A stretch of 64,000 nt of DNA from Elioraea thermophila (ex Habib et al. 2022) (lineage in GTDB: Bacteria; Pseudomonadota; Alphaproteobacteria; Acetobacterales; Acetobacteraceae), in NCBI RefSeq assembly GCF_003336755.1, contig NZ_QMDI01000006.1, positions 186,001-250,000 on the forward strand. The letters run 5' to 3'. Shown here piece by piece: positions 49,474 to 59,964 of the stretch. The notes below the pieces were generated by a model. It saw only the letters and a program-made list of their open reading frames with translations. It did no database searches and had not been told where the DNA came from. The translations under genes were made by a program, and so were the position numbers. Position 1 is the stretch's first letter, and each line of letters begins with the position of its first letter.

Positions 49474-50031
49474 ATGATCCTACTTCGCCACGGCCAGTCG
49501 GCCTTCAATGCCGCCTTCACCGCGACCCGCACCGATCCCGGCATCCCCGACCCGGGGCTGACCGAGCTCGGCCGCGAGCAGGCCCGAGCGGCGGCCGAGG
49601 CGCTGAAGGGCGAGCGGCTCGCCCGCATCATCGCGAGCCCCTACACGCGGGCGCTGGAGACGGCGGCAATCGTCGCCGCCGCACTGGAGCTGCCGGTGGT
49701 GGTCAACCCGCTCGTGCGCGAACGCTGCGCCTTCTCCTGCGACATCGGCACCCCGGCCTCGGAGCTCGCCCGGCGCTGGCCCGACCTCGACTTCGCCCAG
49801 CTCGACGAGATCTGGTGGCCGGCGATGGAGGAGAGCGAGGCCGAAATCGAGGCGCGCGCCGCCCTGTTCCGCGCCGAGATGGCGGCCCTCCCCGACTGGT
49901 CGGACACGCTCGTCGTCTCGCACTGGGGGTTCATCCTGGCGATGACCGGCGAGCGGACGACGAACGGGCAGTGGCTGCGCTGCGACCCGACCCGGCCCGG
50001 CCCCGCCCGCGTGCCCTGGCTGATCGCCTGA
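49474..50031 (+). CDS. Histidine phosphatase (phosphoglycerate mutase-like)
   Basis: A 185-residue histidine phosphatase with the catalytic RHG at the start (MILLRHGQSAFN), ASPYTRALETA, and the second His in VVSHWGF. The family covers many small phosphatases and is too broad for a substrate call. ATG 49474. It is convergent with the FAH-family gene, with 11 bp between. Confidence 0.88.
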   Translation: MILLRHGQSAFNAAFTATRTDPGIPDPGLTELGREQARAAAEALKGERLARIIASPYTRALETAAIVAAALELPVVVNPLVRERCAFSCDIGTPASELARRWPDLDFAQLDEIWWPAMEESEAEIEARAALFRAEMAALPDWSDTLVVSHWGFILAMTGERTTNGQWLRCDPTRPGPARVPWLIA

Positions 50032-50042
50032 GCGGCCCTCCT

Positions 50043-50735
50043 TCAGGTGGCGGCGTAGGTCACCGCGAGTTCGCCCACCGCTTCGATCCGCCCCTCCAGC
50101 CGATCGCCCGGCCGCACCGGGCCGACCCCCGCGGGCGTGCCGGTCATGATCAGATCACCCGGCGCGAGCTCGACGAGGCGGGAGAGATGGGCGATCGTTT
50201 CGGCGACCGACCAGATCTGCTGGGCGAGGTCGCCCGCCTGCCGGATCTCGCCGTTCACCGCGAGCACGATCGCGCCTCGCACCGGGTGGCCGATGCGGCT
50301 AGCCGGCGCGATCGCCGACATCGGCGCCGAGCGGTCGAAGGCCTTGCCCATCTCCCATGGCCGGGCCAGTCGCTTGGCCTCGGCCTGGCGGTCACGCCGC
50401 GTCATGTCGAGCCCCACCGCGTAGCCGAATACGTGGTCGAGCGCCCTCTCCGCGTCGATCGCGACACCGCCCTGCCCGATCGCGACCACGAGCTCGATCT
50501 CGTGATGGAGGTCCTCGGTCGCCATCGGGAAGGGGATGGTCGAGCCGGAGGCGACGATCGCATCCGCCGGCTTGGCGAAGAAGAAGGGGGGTTCGCGGTC
50601 GGGGTCGTGCCCCATCTCGCGCGCGTGTTCCGCATAGTTCCGCCCCACGCACCAGATGCGGCGGACCGGAAACAGGAGATCGGTGCCGAACACCGGCAAG
50701 GCGGGCTGGGGGGGTGGGTCGAAGAGATAGGCCAC
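50043..50735 (-). CDS. Fumarylacetoacetate hydrolase family protein
   Basis: A 230-residue FAH-family enzyme of the short type: VGRNYAEHAREMG, the metal ligands in HHEIELVVAIG, and ending with DLIMTGTPAGVGPVRPGD. Small members act as acylpyruvases or decarboxylate oxaloacetate; the substrate cannot be set. Start GTG 50735. It diverges from secB. Confidence 0.88.
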   Translation of the reverse strand: MAYLFDPPPQPALPVFGTDLLFPVRRIWCVGRNYAEHAREMGHDPDREPPFFFAKPADAIVASGSTIPFPMATEDLHHEIELVVAIGQGGVAIDAERALDHVFGYAVGLDMTRRDRQAEAKRLARPWEMGKAFDRSAPMSAIAPASRIGHPVRGAIVLAVNGEIRQAGDLAQQIWSVAETIAHLSRLVELAPGDLIMTGTPAGVGPVRPGDRLEGRIEAVGELAVTYAAT

Positions 50736-50866
50736 GCGAAGGGCTCCCTGCTGTCGTTGCCGGCCAAGGGGTGGGCCGGTGCCGCGTGGTCGTCAACCGG
50801 GCTGCGCTTGCCGGCCCGCGGCGGAGCGTGCTAGCGCGGCCGCGACAGGGACGAGGACCGAGACAG

Positions 50867-51370
50867 ATGACCGAGACGGGAGGCAACGGCGCGGGTGCGG
50901 CGCAGCAGGGGCAGGGGGCGCCGGGGCTCGCCATCAACATCCAGTATGTGAAGGACCTCTCGTTCGAGGTGCCGGGCGGGCCGGAGATCTTCACCCAGCT
51001 GAAGGTGCAGCCGGAGGTGGGGATCCATCTCGACGTGAATGCCCGCCAAGTGGCCGCCCAGTCTTTCGAGGTGGTGCTCTCCATCCGGGCCGAGGCGCGC
51101 AACCAGGGCCAGACGGCGTTCATCGCCGAACTCGACTATGCGGGCGTGTTCACGCTGAACAACATCCCGCCCGAACTGATCGAGCCGGTGCTGCTCGCCG
51201 AGGCGCCGCGCCTTCTCTTTCCCTTCGCGCGCAACATCATGGCGGACGTGACCCGCGAAGGCGGCTTTCCGCCCGTGATGCTGCAGCCGATCGACTTCCT
51301 GGCACTGTGGCAGTCGCGCCGGGCCCAGGCCCAGGCGGGGTCGGCCCCACCGGCGGCAGCGAACGCCTGA
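50867..51370 (+). CDS. secB: Protein-export chaperone SecB
   Basis: A 167-residue SecB: an N-terminal Gly/Ala/Gln-rich tail, then INIQYVKDLSFEVPG, the fold core with VVLSIRAEARN, AGVFTLNNIPPE and the family-defining APRLLFPFARNIMADVTREGGFPPVMLQPIDF. It keeps precursors unfolded for SecA. ATG 50867. A hairpin terminator separates it from the convergent dps. Confidence 0.95.
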   Translation: MTETGGNGAGAAQQGQGAPGLAINIQYVKDLSFEVPGGPEIFTQLKVQPEVGIHLDVNARQVAAQSFEVVLSIRAEARNQGQTAFIAELDYAGVFTLNNIPPELIEPVLLAEAPRLLFPFARNIMADVTREGGFPPVMLQPIDFLALWQSRRAQAQAGSAPPAAANA

Positions 51371-51379
51371 GGAGCGCGC

Positions 51380-51402
51380 GGCGCGGGCAGGGTTCCCGCG
51401 CC
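51380..51402. terminator. Bidirectional terminator between secB and dps
   Basis: GGCGCGGG (51380-51387) pairs with CCCGCGCC (51395-51402) around seven bases in the 49-bp gap between these convergent genes. Confidence 0.65.
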
Positions 51403-51419
51403 ACAGCGGCCTTCTCCCC

Positions 51420-51899
51420 TCAGCGCTTCTGCAGGTGCGCCTCGAGCAGCCAGAGCGCCTTGTCCAGCGCGCGGGACAGCCCCGTCAGCAGGTCGGCCGA
51501 GCCGGCGTCACCCGCGTCTTCCGCCTCCGTGATGCCGGCGCGGACCGACTTGCCGAGGGCCGCAACCCGGTCGGCGAGTTCGGCGACCAGGATCATCCCG
51601 TCCGTCTCCTCGGCCGGAAACGGCGCGAGCGCCGAGCCCGACGCCACCTGCTGCAGCGTGCCCTGAGCGGTGCCGCCGAGGGCGGTGACGCGTTCCGCCA
51701 AATCGTCGGCATGGGGGTCGAGCGTGCCGCGGATCTCGTCGAACAGCTCGTGCAGCGCGATGAAATGCGGCCCCTTCACGTTCCAGTGCGCATGCTTCAA
51801 CGCAAGCCCGAGGTCGATCAGGCCGGCGAGGCGGGCGTTCAGCGCTGCCGCCATGCTCGCGCGCGCATTGGCGGGCAGGTCGTTGCGGGTGTCGTGCAT
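51420..51899 (-). CDS. dps: Dps DNA-protecting ferritin-like protein
   Basis: A 159-residue Dps. The intersubunit ferroxidase residues are recognisable in HAHWNVKGPHFIALHELFDEI and in the acidic DPHADDLAERV. It stores iron using hydrogen peroxide as the oxidant and binds DNA in stationary phase. Start ATG 51899 with GGAG upstream. With bacterioferritin interrupted at codon 66, this may be the main iron-storage protein encoded in the window. Confidence 0.92.
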   Translation of the reverse strand: MHDTRNDLPANARASMAAALNARLAGLIDLGLALKHAHWNVKGPHFIALHELFDEIRGTLDPHADDLAERVTALGGTAQGTLQQVASGSALAPFPAEETDGMILVAELADRVAALGKSVRAGITEAEDAGDAGSADLLTGLSRALDKALWLLEAHLQKR

Positions 51900-52042
51900 G
51901 GATCGGTCTCCTTCTTCGCGCAATGAGCGGTTGATCGAACGCCCTTGAGGTGGCGTCCGCCGCCGCCGGTGGCCAGGGACCGCCCTGGCCGGCCGGCGCA
52001 TGGCAGCGTCCCGCCCGCCGGGATGCCGCTCAGGAACGCCGC

Positions 52043-53275
52043 TCAGCCCCCGCCGCGACGCACGGCGAACAGGGCGAGCGCGGCGATGCCGCCTGCCGCG
52101 CCGAACAAAAGCCCGCGATAGCCGATGCGGGGCAGGAGAAGGCCCGCGAGCCCCGCCCCGATCGCCTGGCCGACGAAAAGCGAAAAGGCGAAGGCGGCCA
52201 TCCCCGTCGAGCGCGCCTCCGGCATCATCTCGGAGCCTCGCGCCTGCAGCACGCCGTGGAAGGAGACGAGGGAGAGCCCGCCGAGGAAGCTCAGCCCGGG
52301 CAGGACGACGACGGCAGGCACGGCGGCGATCCCCGCCAGCCAGACCACCATGCCCGCACCCCCGAACACCAGCAGGCCGCGCTCGCCGAAGCGGCGGACG
52401 AAGTGGCCGGCGGCGAGCGTGTAGACCAGGGCCCCGAGCCCCGCCGCGCCGAGCACGAGACCGGCAGCCGAGAACGACATCCCGTAGCCCTCGACCAGGA
52501 AGGCGCCGACGAAGGGCGGAGCAGCGAAGGCGAGCGCGCCCTCGACGCCGACCATGAGCAGGAGCCGCCGGGCCGAGGCGCGCGCGAGGAGGGCGCGGTA
52601 GCGCGCGAGGGCACCGACCGCGCTTGCCGAACCGCTGCGGCCGAACCGCGCGGCGGAGCGGCCGAGCGGCACCGCGGCGGCGAGCGCCGCGCCGCCGAGG
52701 ATGCCGAACACCGCCCGCCAGCCGACGAGATCCCCCGCCGCCCCCGACCCCGGCGCGGTGACGAGGTTCGACAAGACCATCCCGGTCATGAACCGCCCCA
52801 AGGTGGCCTGGCGCGTCTCGTAGGTGGTGGAGTCGCCGATGAAGGCGATGGCGACCGGGATCAAGCCGCCCGCGAAACAGCCCGCCAGCCCGCGCAAGAC
52901 GACGAGCATGGCCAGGCTGGGCGCGAAGGCCGAAGCGAGGGAGGCCGCGCCGTAGAGCGCCATGCAGATCGCGATCAGCCTGAGCTTGCCGATGCGGTCG
53001 CCGATCGGCCCGAGCACCGGCTGGGCCAGGCCGTAGACCAGGGTGAAGGCGGCGACGACGGGAGCGGCCGCGGCCACCGAGACGCCGAAATCGCCCCCGA
53101 TCAGCGCGAGCAGCGGGTCAGCAACACGCATGCCGGCCCCGGAGAGGAAGCCGGTGAGGATGAGGATGGCGAGGGGGATCGGCCGGGTGGCCGGGACGGG
53201 ACGCACGAGGCGGAAGCATCGCGCGGGGCGAGCGGGGGCGGAAAGCCGCCCGCGCGCGATCGTGAGCGGGGACAT
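52043..53275 (-). CDS. MFS transporter (drug/sugar-type)
   Basis: A 410-residue transporter with twelve predicted helices. GPIGDRIGKLRL is the loop 2-3 motif of the major facilitator superfamily. The RSTGMAAFAFSLFVGQAIGAG segment in helix 11 resembles the DHA1 group. The substrate is unknown. ATG 53275. It diverges from the phytase-like secreted protein gene. Confidence 0.82.
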   Translation of the reverse strand: MSPLTIARGRLSAPARPARCFRLVRPVPATRPIPLAILILTGFLSGAGMRVADPLLALIGGDFGVSVAAAAPVVAAFTLVYGLAQPVLGPIGDRIGKLRLIAICMALYGAASLASAFAPSLAMLVVLRGLAGCFAGGLIPVAIAFIGDSTTYETRQATLGRFMTGMVLSNLVTAPGSGAAGDLVGWRAVFGILGGAALAAAVPLGRSAARFGRSGSASAVGALARYRALLARASARRLLLMVGVEGALAFAAPPFVGAFLVEGYGMSFSAAGLVLGAAGLGALVYTLAAGHFVRRFGERGLLVFGGAGMVVWLAGIAAVPAVVVLPGLSFLGGLSLVSFHGVLQARGSEMMPEARSTGMAAFAFSLFVGQAIGAGLAGLLLPRIGYRGLLFGAAGGIAALALFAVRRGGG

Positions 53276-53372
53276 CGGATCGGCCGTCCGGCGCGAAGTG
53301 TCACCGAACTGTCGTTGATCCTCCGCCCCGCGCGGGCGACGGTTCCGCCCCCACCAACCGCCGGGACGCGCC

Positions 53373-54671
53373 ATGCACCGCATCGCCTCTCTCGCCGCCG
53401 CCATCACCCTCGCCGCCGCACCGGCCCTCGCCGAGATCCGCATCACCGTGCTTCACCCCGCGGTGCCGCTCAGCCTCGGCTCCTTCGCCTTCGAGGGCGG
53501 CAAGACGCTCGCCTTGGGCATCGGCATCGGCAGCGCGGCGTTCCGCGGCCCGAACGATCCGCCCAACGTCGTGTGGACGGTGTCGGACCGCGGCCCGAAC
53601 ATCGCCTGTTCGGACGCGCAACGCGTCACCGGCCTCGCCCGCGAGGCGATCTGCGCCGAGGCGCGCAACGGGCGCATCTACCCGGTCCCGCACTACGCGC
53701 CCTCGATCTACCGCCTCGTGCTCGACGTCGAGCGCGGCCTGTTCCACGTCAGCGACGTGATCGCGCTGAAGACGCTGGATGGGCGGCCGATCGACGGCAT
53801 GCTCAACCCGCTGACGGTGGCCACCACCGAGATCCCGCTCGATGGGCGCGGGCGTCGGCTGGCGCAGAACCCCTCCGCCATCGACGCCGAGGGCATCGTC
53901 CGCCTGTCGGACGGAACGTTCTGGATCGGCGAGGAGAACGGGCCCTCCATCCTGCACGTCGCCTCCGACGGGCGGATCCTGCTGCGGATCGTGCCGGAGG
54001 GCACGGGCAAGGATTACGCGGGTGCCGGCTATCCGGTGCTCGAGCGCCTGCCCGCCATTCTCGCCAAGCGGCAGACCAACCGCGGCATCGAGAGCATGGC
54101 GGTCTCCCCGGACGAGCGCTTCCTCTATTTCATGCTGCAGAACCCGCTCGCCAACCCCGACGTCGCCGCCTACCAGCAGGCGAAGAACACGCGGGTGCTG
54201 AAGTTCGACCGTCAGACCCTGACCGTGGTCGGGCAGTTCGTGTACCGCCTCGACGACCCCCAGACCTTCCGCAAGGACCCCTCCAACCGCCAGTCCGACC
54301 CGCGCGTGTCCGAACTCACCGCCCTCGGCACCGATCGCCTGCTCGTGCTCGAACGCACGGAAGGAACCACCAAGCTCTACGAGATCGCGCTTGCGGGAGC
54401 GACCGACATCCTGGGCACGAAATGGGATGATCCGGCGACGCGGCCCACGCTCGAACAGTCGAACGACCTCGCGGGAACCGGAATCGTTCCTGTTTCGAAG
54501 CGTCTCGTCTTCGATTCGGCCGACCATGCGGAAGCCCCGCCCAAGCTCGAAGGTGTGGCGCTGCTGCCGGGCGGTGCCCTGTTCCTGATCAACGACGACG
54601 ATTTCGGCATCACCGGCGAACGCACGGTGGGGCTGATCGTGCGCGGGCTCGACCTGAAGGTCGGGGATTGA
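53373..54671 (+). CDS. Secreted phytase-like/esterase-like beta-propeller protein
   Basis: A 432-residue secreted protein. The signal peptide ends near Ala-Leu-Ala (residue 20). The mature part matches the esterase-like activity of phytase domain (PF13449): NVVWTVSDRGPNI, SAIDAEGIVRLSDGTFWIGEENGPSIL and RGIESMAVSPDERFLYFML. The fold is a beta-propeller; the reaction is probably phosphate ester hydrolysis in the periplasm, not proven. ATG 53373. Confidence 0.85.
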   Translation: MHRIASLAAAITLAAAPALAEIRITVLHPAVPLSLGSFAFEGGKTLALGIGIGSAAFRGPNDPPNVVWTVSDRGPNIACSDAQRVTGLAREAICAEARNGRIYPVPHYAPSIYRLVLDVERGLFHVSDVIALKTLDGRPIDGMLNPLTVATTEIPLDGRGRRLAQNPSAIDAEGIVRLSDGTFWIGEENGPSILHVASDGRILLRIVPEGTGKDYAGAGYPVLERLPAILAKRQTNRGIESMAVSPDERFLYFMLQNPLANPDVAAYQQAKNTRVLKFDRQTLTVVGQFVYRLDDPQTFRKDPSNRQSDPRVSELTALGTDRLLVLERTEGTTKLYEIALAGATDILGTKWDDPATRPTLEQSNDLAGTGIVPVSKRLVFDSADHAEAPPKLEGVALLPGGALFLINDDDFGITGERTVGLIVRGLDLKVGD

Positions 54672-54711
54672 ACCGCGCCGCGGCCCTGCGGCGGGACCGC
54701 GCGGTGAGGCC

Positions 54712-55928
<1,217 letters not shown>

Positions 55929-55932
<4 letters not shown>

Positions 55933-56459
55933 CGGCAGGCGTCCGAGATCGCCTGGTAGGCCGCCGAGAAGCCCATCAGGCTGAAGGTGTCGGTCACCGT
56001 GCCGCCGCGCGGGCCCGGCCCCTGCAGGCGAAGCGTGCGGCCGCGGCGGAAGGCGGCGACCGCCGCCTCGCGGTCGCGCGCGAAGGCGGCGTCGCCGGCG
56101 GTGAAGAAGGCGAGGGTGACGTTGCCCCCGCCCGCCTCGACCACGCCCGAAGGCTCGGCGTTCTGCGGGTAGGTGTAGCCCGCGCGCACCGCCACCTGGT
56201 CGCGCGAGCCCGGACGGTGCGTCACCATCAGCACCACTTCGCCGCGGCCCTGTACGGCCGGGGAGGAAGTCGCGGCACGGGTGAAGGCGTAGCAGACGCG
56301 GCGGCCCTGTTCGGTGAAGGTCGCCGCCTCCCAGTTCTGGAACCGACCGATGGAGGTCGGCCCCGCGGCCTGGGCGGGCTGCTGCGCCGGGCGCTGCTGG
56401 GCGGCGGCCGGGGCGGCGAGGACCAGGACAGCGAGCGTGGTCAGGGCAAGGCGCGTCAT
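55929..56459 (-). CDS. IalB-like secreted protein
   Basis: A 176-residue secreted protein. The signal peptide (LALTTLAVLVLAAPAAAQ) is followed by a Gln/Pro-rich linker and the invasion-associated locus B fold (NWEAATFTEQGRRVCYAFTRA ... DTFSLMGFSAAYQAISDAC), with two cysteines. The name comes from Bartonella; in free-living bacteria the role is unknown. Start ATG 56459; the stop overlaps the rlmN start. Confidence 0.85.
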
Positions 56460-56491
56460 GCCGGGCCATATACGGGGCGTGCCCCCGCCCC

Positions 56492-57088
56492 TCAAGCAAC
56501 GCCGCCGCCACCCCCACCCTCGCCCTCGTCGGCCGCGAGCAGGGGTGGCGTGCCACGGCGAAAGCGCGGCCGGCCGTGGCGATGCGACGGTGGTGGTTCG
56601 GGCGCGGCGGTCGGTGAGACGGGGCGGGGGGCGAAGCGGCCGAGCGCCATCAGCCGGTCGTACATCACGATCGCGCCGGCGACCGCGAGGTTGAGAGCGA
56701 AACGGGTCGGGATCCGCACCACCCAGTCGCACCGGGCGAGCATGGCGGGGCTCAGCGAGCCGCGCTCCGGCCCGAACACGTAGGCCGCCTGCAGCGGGTG
56801 GTGGAAGGAGGGAAGCGGGATCGCCTCCTCGGTCAGTTCCACCCCGACCAGACGGCAGAGCCTGGGCAGCACGAGCGAACCGGGGTCCGGCCAGCGGTAG
56901 AACGGCACGTGGCGGGTGGCGTCCGAGGTGTCGGTGGCGCGGGTCGCCGCCACGCCGGGCGAGTCGCCGACGGCGAACAGGAAGGCGGCACCGAAGGCAT
57001 GCGCGGTGCGCAGGAGCGCCCCGGCATTGCCGGGCTTGCTCACCCCCTCCATGCCGATGGCGAACCAGCCGCGCGGTGTGTGGTCCAT
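56492..57088 (-). CDS. SpoU/TrmH-family RNA methyltransferase
   Basis: A 198-residue SPOUT methyltransferase. Motif 1 is KPGNAGALLRTAHAFGA, motif 2 YVFGPERGSLSP, motif 3 IPTRFALNLAVAGAIVMYDR. The last 50 residues are a Pro/Arg/Gly-rich tail. Likely a 2'-O-methyltransferase of tRNA or rRNA, but the target base is not identifiable. ATG 57088; ATG 57121 would extend it with little support. Confidence 0.88.
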   Translation of the reverse strand: MDHTPRGWFAIGMEGVSKPGNAGALLRTAHAFGAAFLFAVGDSPGVAATRATDTSDATRHVPFYRWPDPGSLVLPRLCRLVGVELTEEAIPLPSFHHPLQAAYVFGPERGSLSPAMLARCDWVVRIPTRFALNLAVAGAIVMYDRLMALGRFAPRPVSPTAAPEPPPSHRHGRPRFRRGTPPLLAADEGEGGGGGGVA

Positions 57089-57138
57089 GCCGCCCTCTCG
57101 CCTTGCCCCAACGGTCATCATTTCCTCCTACTGCGGCG

Positions 57139-57708
57139 ATGGCGGAGTCGGGAGGTGCGGTCCCGGGCGAGGTGGCGTGGATCGTGGTGTTCGGCTTTCC
57201 CGTCCGGCCGGACGGGCGGCCCACCCCGACGCTGGCGCGGCGGATCGCGGCGGCGGTGGTGGCGGCGCGACGCCACCCCGAGGCGCGCCTGCTCGTCTCC
57301 GGCGGGCCTTCGCGCCGCGGTCCGGCCGAGGCGGAGGCGATGCGCGCGGCCCTGCTGCGGCGGGGAGTCGCGCCGGGGCGGATCGTGGCGGACCCTGAGG
57401 CGCGCGACACCATGGACACGGTGCGGGCTGCCGCGCGGCTGACCCACCGCGGGGCGCGGGTGCTCGCGGTGTCCAGCCGCTACCACGTGCCGCGCTGCGT
57501 GGCCTTGCTTCGCCTCGCCGGGCTGCGCGCGCGGGGGTTCGGGGCGACGCCGTCGCGGCGGGAACCGCTCGCCGGCCGCCTCTATTGGCCGCTGCGGGAG
57601 CCGGCGGCACTGCTGTGGGACGCGGCGATCGCGGCGTGGCTCAGGCTCAGGGAGCGGGGCGCGACGGGAGGATCGTTCGGCGACCGAACCGGCTGGAACG
57701 GAGGGTGA
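57139..57708 (+). CDS. DUF218/YdcF-like protein
   Basis: A 189-residue protein of the DUF218 (YdcF/ElyC) family: VVFGFPVRPDGRPTPTLARRI, ARLLVSGGPSRRGPAEAEAMRAAL, RDTMDTVRAAARL, VSSRYHVPRC. It lacks the usual leading membrane helices. Relatives bind SAM or act in envelope metabolism; no function can be assigned. ATG 57139. Confidence 0.85.
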   Translation: MAESGGAVPGEVAWIVVFGFPVRPDGRPTPTLARRIAAAVVAARRHPEARLLVSGGPSRRGPAEAEAMRAALLRRGVAPGRIVADPEARDTMDTVRAAARLTHRGARVLAVSSRYHVPRCVALLRLAGLRARGFGATPSRREPLAGRLYWPLREPAALLWDAAIAAWLRLRERGATGGSFGDRTGWNGG

Positions 57709-57883
57709 ACGGCACCGCGTCGCGGCGGTGCGGCAAAACTTGCACGAACAAGCCGCTCGTCCGAGTCGCGCGAACGAATCGCGATTGATTCGGGTTCGGA
57801 AATGTCAACGACATCTTGTGGCACGGGTCGGCGAGAACCACAAGCCCGTTCCCGCCCTGTCCACGAACCGGGCCCGTCGGGGC

Positions 57884-58069
57884 TCAGAAGTCGCTGCAGC
57901 GGCCCTTGCGCTCCCAATCCCCGTAGCGCGTCGGTTCGGGCCCCGACGGGCCGCCGATCTCGCGCGGCTTGCGCGGGCCGGCGCCAGGGGGTTCGCCTTC
58001 GGTCGGCGGCTTCGCGTTCGGCGGTTCGGCAGGCGGGTCGGCGGCAGTCGGGGTCTTCAGTTCGCTCAT
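57884..58069 (-). CDS. DUF1674 protein (SdhAF4-like)
   Basis: A 61-residue protein ending with [17 protein letters not shown], the hallmark of DUF1674, which includes succinate dehydrogenase assembly factor 4. That factor binds the flavinylated SdhA subunit. The N-terminal 35 residues are Pro-rich and disordered. ATG 58069; divergent from htpX. The 175-bp gap to the convergent DUF218 gene holds a short palindrome (57802-57814) but no clear terminator. Confidence 0.88.
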   Translation of the reverse strand: MSELKTPTAADPPAEPPNAKPPTEGEPPGAGPRKPREIGGPSGPEPTRYGDWERKGRCSDF

Positions 58070-58155
58070 GGCCCCCATCTGCGGTGCTTTTCCGTTGGCG
58101 CCAAGGGGCGTCCGGTCGCCTATATGGGGAGCAAGAGACGATCCGGGGTCACGCC

Positions 58156-59103
58156 ATGTCCGGCTACGCCAAGACCGCCATCCTGCTCGCTGCGCTGACC
58201 GCGCTGTTCATGGGGGTGGGTTTCGCCATCGGCGGCGAACAGGGGATGCTGCTCGCGCTCCTGTTCGCGGGGGGGATGAACCTCTTCGCCTGGTGGAACA
58301 GCGACAAGATGGTGCTGCGCATGGCCGGCGCCCGGCCGATCGGGCCGCAGGACGCGCCGCGCCTCTACGCCCTCACCCAGGCGCTGGCGCAGCGCGCGGG
58401 CCTCCCCATGCCGGCCCTCTACGTGATCGACGAGGACCAGCCGAACGCCTTCGCCACCGGGCGCGACCCCTCAAACGCCGCGGTCGCGGTCAACACCGGG
58501 CTGTTGCGGTACCTCTCGGAGGAGGAGGTGGCGGGCGTGATCGCGCACGAGCTCGCCCACATCAAGAACCGCGACACGCTGATCATGACCGTCACCGCCA
58601 CCCTCGCCGGCGCGATCGGCCTGCTCGCCCAGTTCGCCTTCCTCTTCCGCGGCGGCGACAACCGCAACAACCCCTTGGGCGCGATCGGCGTCATCCTGAT
58701 GCTGATCCTCGCCCCGCTCGCCGCCATGTTGGTGCAGATGGCGATCAGCCGCTCACGCGAATACGAGGCCGATCGGGTGGGGGCGGAGATCGCTGGCTCC
58801 CCGCGGGGCCTTGCGAATGCGCTGTTACGCCTGCAGGAGCTGTCGCGGCGGATCGAGAACCGCCACGCGGAGGCGAACCCCGCCCTCGCGCACCTCTTCA
58901 TCGTCAACCCGCTCTCGGGGGCGCGGATGGACAACCTGTTCTCCACGCACCCGAGCACGGAAAACCGGGTGCGGGCACTGATGAAGCTCGAGCGTCGCAT
59001 GGGTGGCGGCGGGGGGTGGAGCCCGCCCGCGCCCGGCCGCGCGGTCCCCACGTCGCCGCCGCGCCGCGCCGGCGGGTCGGTGCCGAGTTCGGGATGGAGG
59101 TGA
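58156..59103 (+). CDS. htpX: Zinc metalloprotease HtpX
   Basis: A 315-residue membrane-embedded M48 protease. Zinc site [10 protein letters not shown] (His, His) with the third ligand in [14 protein letters not shown]; four hydrophobic segments (two at the start, two in the middle). It degrades misfolded membrane proteins with FtsH. The last 40 residues are a Pro/Gly/Arg-rich tail of less typical character. ATG 58156. The 3' end overlaps panC by 10 bp. Confidence 0.93.
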   Translation: MSGYAKTAILLAALTALFMGVGFAIGGEQGMLLALLFAGGMNLFAWWNSDKMVLRMAGARPIGPQDAPRLYALTQALAQRAGLPMPALYVIDEDQPNAFATGRDPSNAAVAVNTGLLRYLSEEEVAGVIAHELAHIKNRDTLIMTVTATLAGAIGLLAQFAFLFRGGDNRNNPLGAIGVILMLILAPLAAMLVQMAISRSREYEADRVGAEIAGSPRGLANALLRLQELSRRIENRHAEANPALAHLFIVNPLSGARMDNLFSTHPSTENRVRALMKLERRMGGGGGWSPPAPGRAVPTSPPRRAGGSVPSSGWR

Positions 59104-59954
59104 GCACCCTCGTTCTCGCGCGCACCCGCGCCGAACTGCGCGACCGGGTGGCGGCGTGGCGTCGTCAGGGGCAGCTCATCGGCTTCGTGCCCACCATGGG
59201 CGCGCTGCACCAGGGCCATGCCGCCCTCGTCCGTCGCGCCCGTGCCGAGTGCGACCGCGTGGTGGTCTCCATCTTCGTCAATCCCACCCAGTTCGGGCCG
59301 AACGAGGACTTCGACCGCTACCCGCGCACGGAGGATGCCGATCGCGCCCTGCTCGAAAGCCTTGGCGTCGACCTCCTGTTCGCCCCGCCGGTGCGCGAAA
59401 TCTATCCGCCCGGAGACTCCACCCGGGTCGTCGTCGGCTCGGTCGCCGAACCCATGGAAGGCGAGCGTCGGCCCGGCTTCTTCACCGGGGTCGCCACCGT
59501 CTGCACGCGACTGTTCGCCCTCGTCTCGCCGGACCGCGCCTATTTCGGCGAGAAGGACTGGCAACAGCTCCTCGTCGTGCGCCGGCTGGTCGAGGATCTC
59601 GGTTTGCCTCTCACCATCGAAGCCGTGGCCACCGTGCGCGAAGCCGACGGCCTCGCCCTCTCCTCGCGCAACGCATATCTGTCGCCGGCCGAGCGTGCGG
59701 TCGCACCGCTGCTTCACCGCTGCCTCGTCGAGGCGGCCGAGGCGCTGCGGGCGGGCGAACCCTTCCCCCCGGTTCGAGAGCGAGCCGTGCAGCGCCTCGT
59801 GCGCAGCGGGTTCGCCGCCCCCGACTATCTCGATCTCAGGGACGAAGGGACGCTGGTACCGCTCGCCGCCGCCCGACCGGGGGCGAGGCTGTTCATCGCC
59901 GCCCGGCTCGGCGCCACGCGGCTGATCGACAATCTCGCGGTCCCGCTCGGCTGA
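59094..59954 (+). CDS. panC: Pantothenate synthetase
   Basis: A 286-residue pantoate-beta-alanine ligase that makes pantothenate, the precursor of coenzyme A. Motifs: [16 protein letters not shown] (HxGH), [33 protein letters not shown] and [12 protein letters not shown] (the KMSKS-like loop). ATG 59094 lies inside the end of htpX. panB is not in the window. Confidence 0.95.
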   Translation: MEVSTLVLARTRAELRDRVAAWRRQGQLIGFVPTMGALHQGHAALVRRARAECDRVVVSIFVNPTQFGPNEDFDRYPRTEDADRALLESLGVDLLFAPPVREIYPPGDSTRVVVGSVAEPMEGERRPGFFTGVATVCTRLFALVSPDRAYFGEKDWQQLLVVRRLVEDLGLPLTIEAVATVREADGLALSSRNAYLSPAERAVAPLLHRCLVEAAEALRAGEPFPPVRERAVQRLVRSGFAAPDYLDLRDEGTLVPLAAARPGARLFIAARLGATRLIDNLAVPLG

Positions 59955-59964
59955 CCCTCTCGCC

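Noticed and set aside
57802-57814. ATGTC-aac-GACAT palindrome in the gap before DUF1674
   Set aside because: It lies between the 3' ends of convergent genes, so it is not in a promoter position, and 13 bp is short enough to occur by chance.
58094-58125. Heat-shock (sigma32) promoter for htpX
   Set aside because: CCTATAT fits a -10, but the nearest -35-like GTTG is 21 bp away, too far for a confident call.
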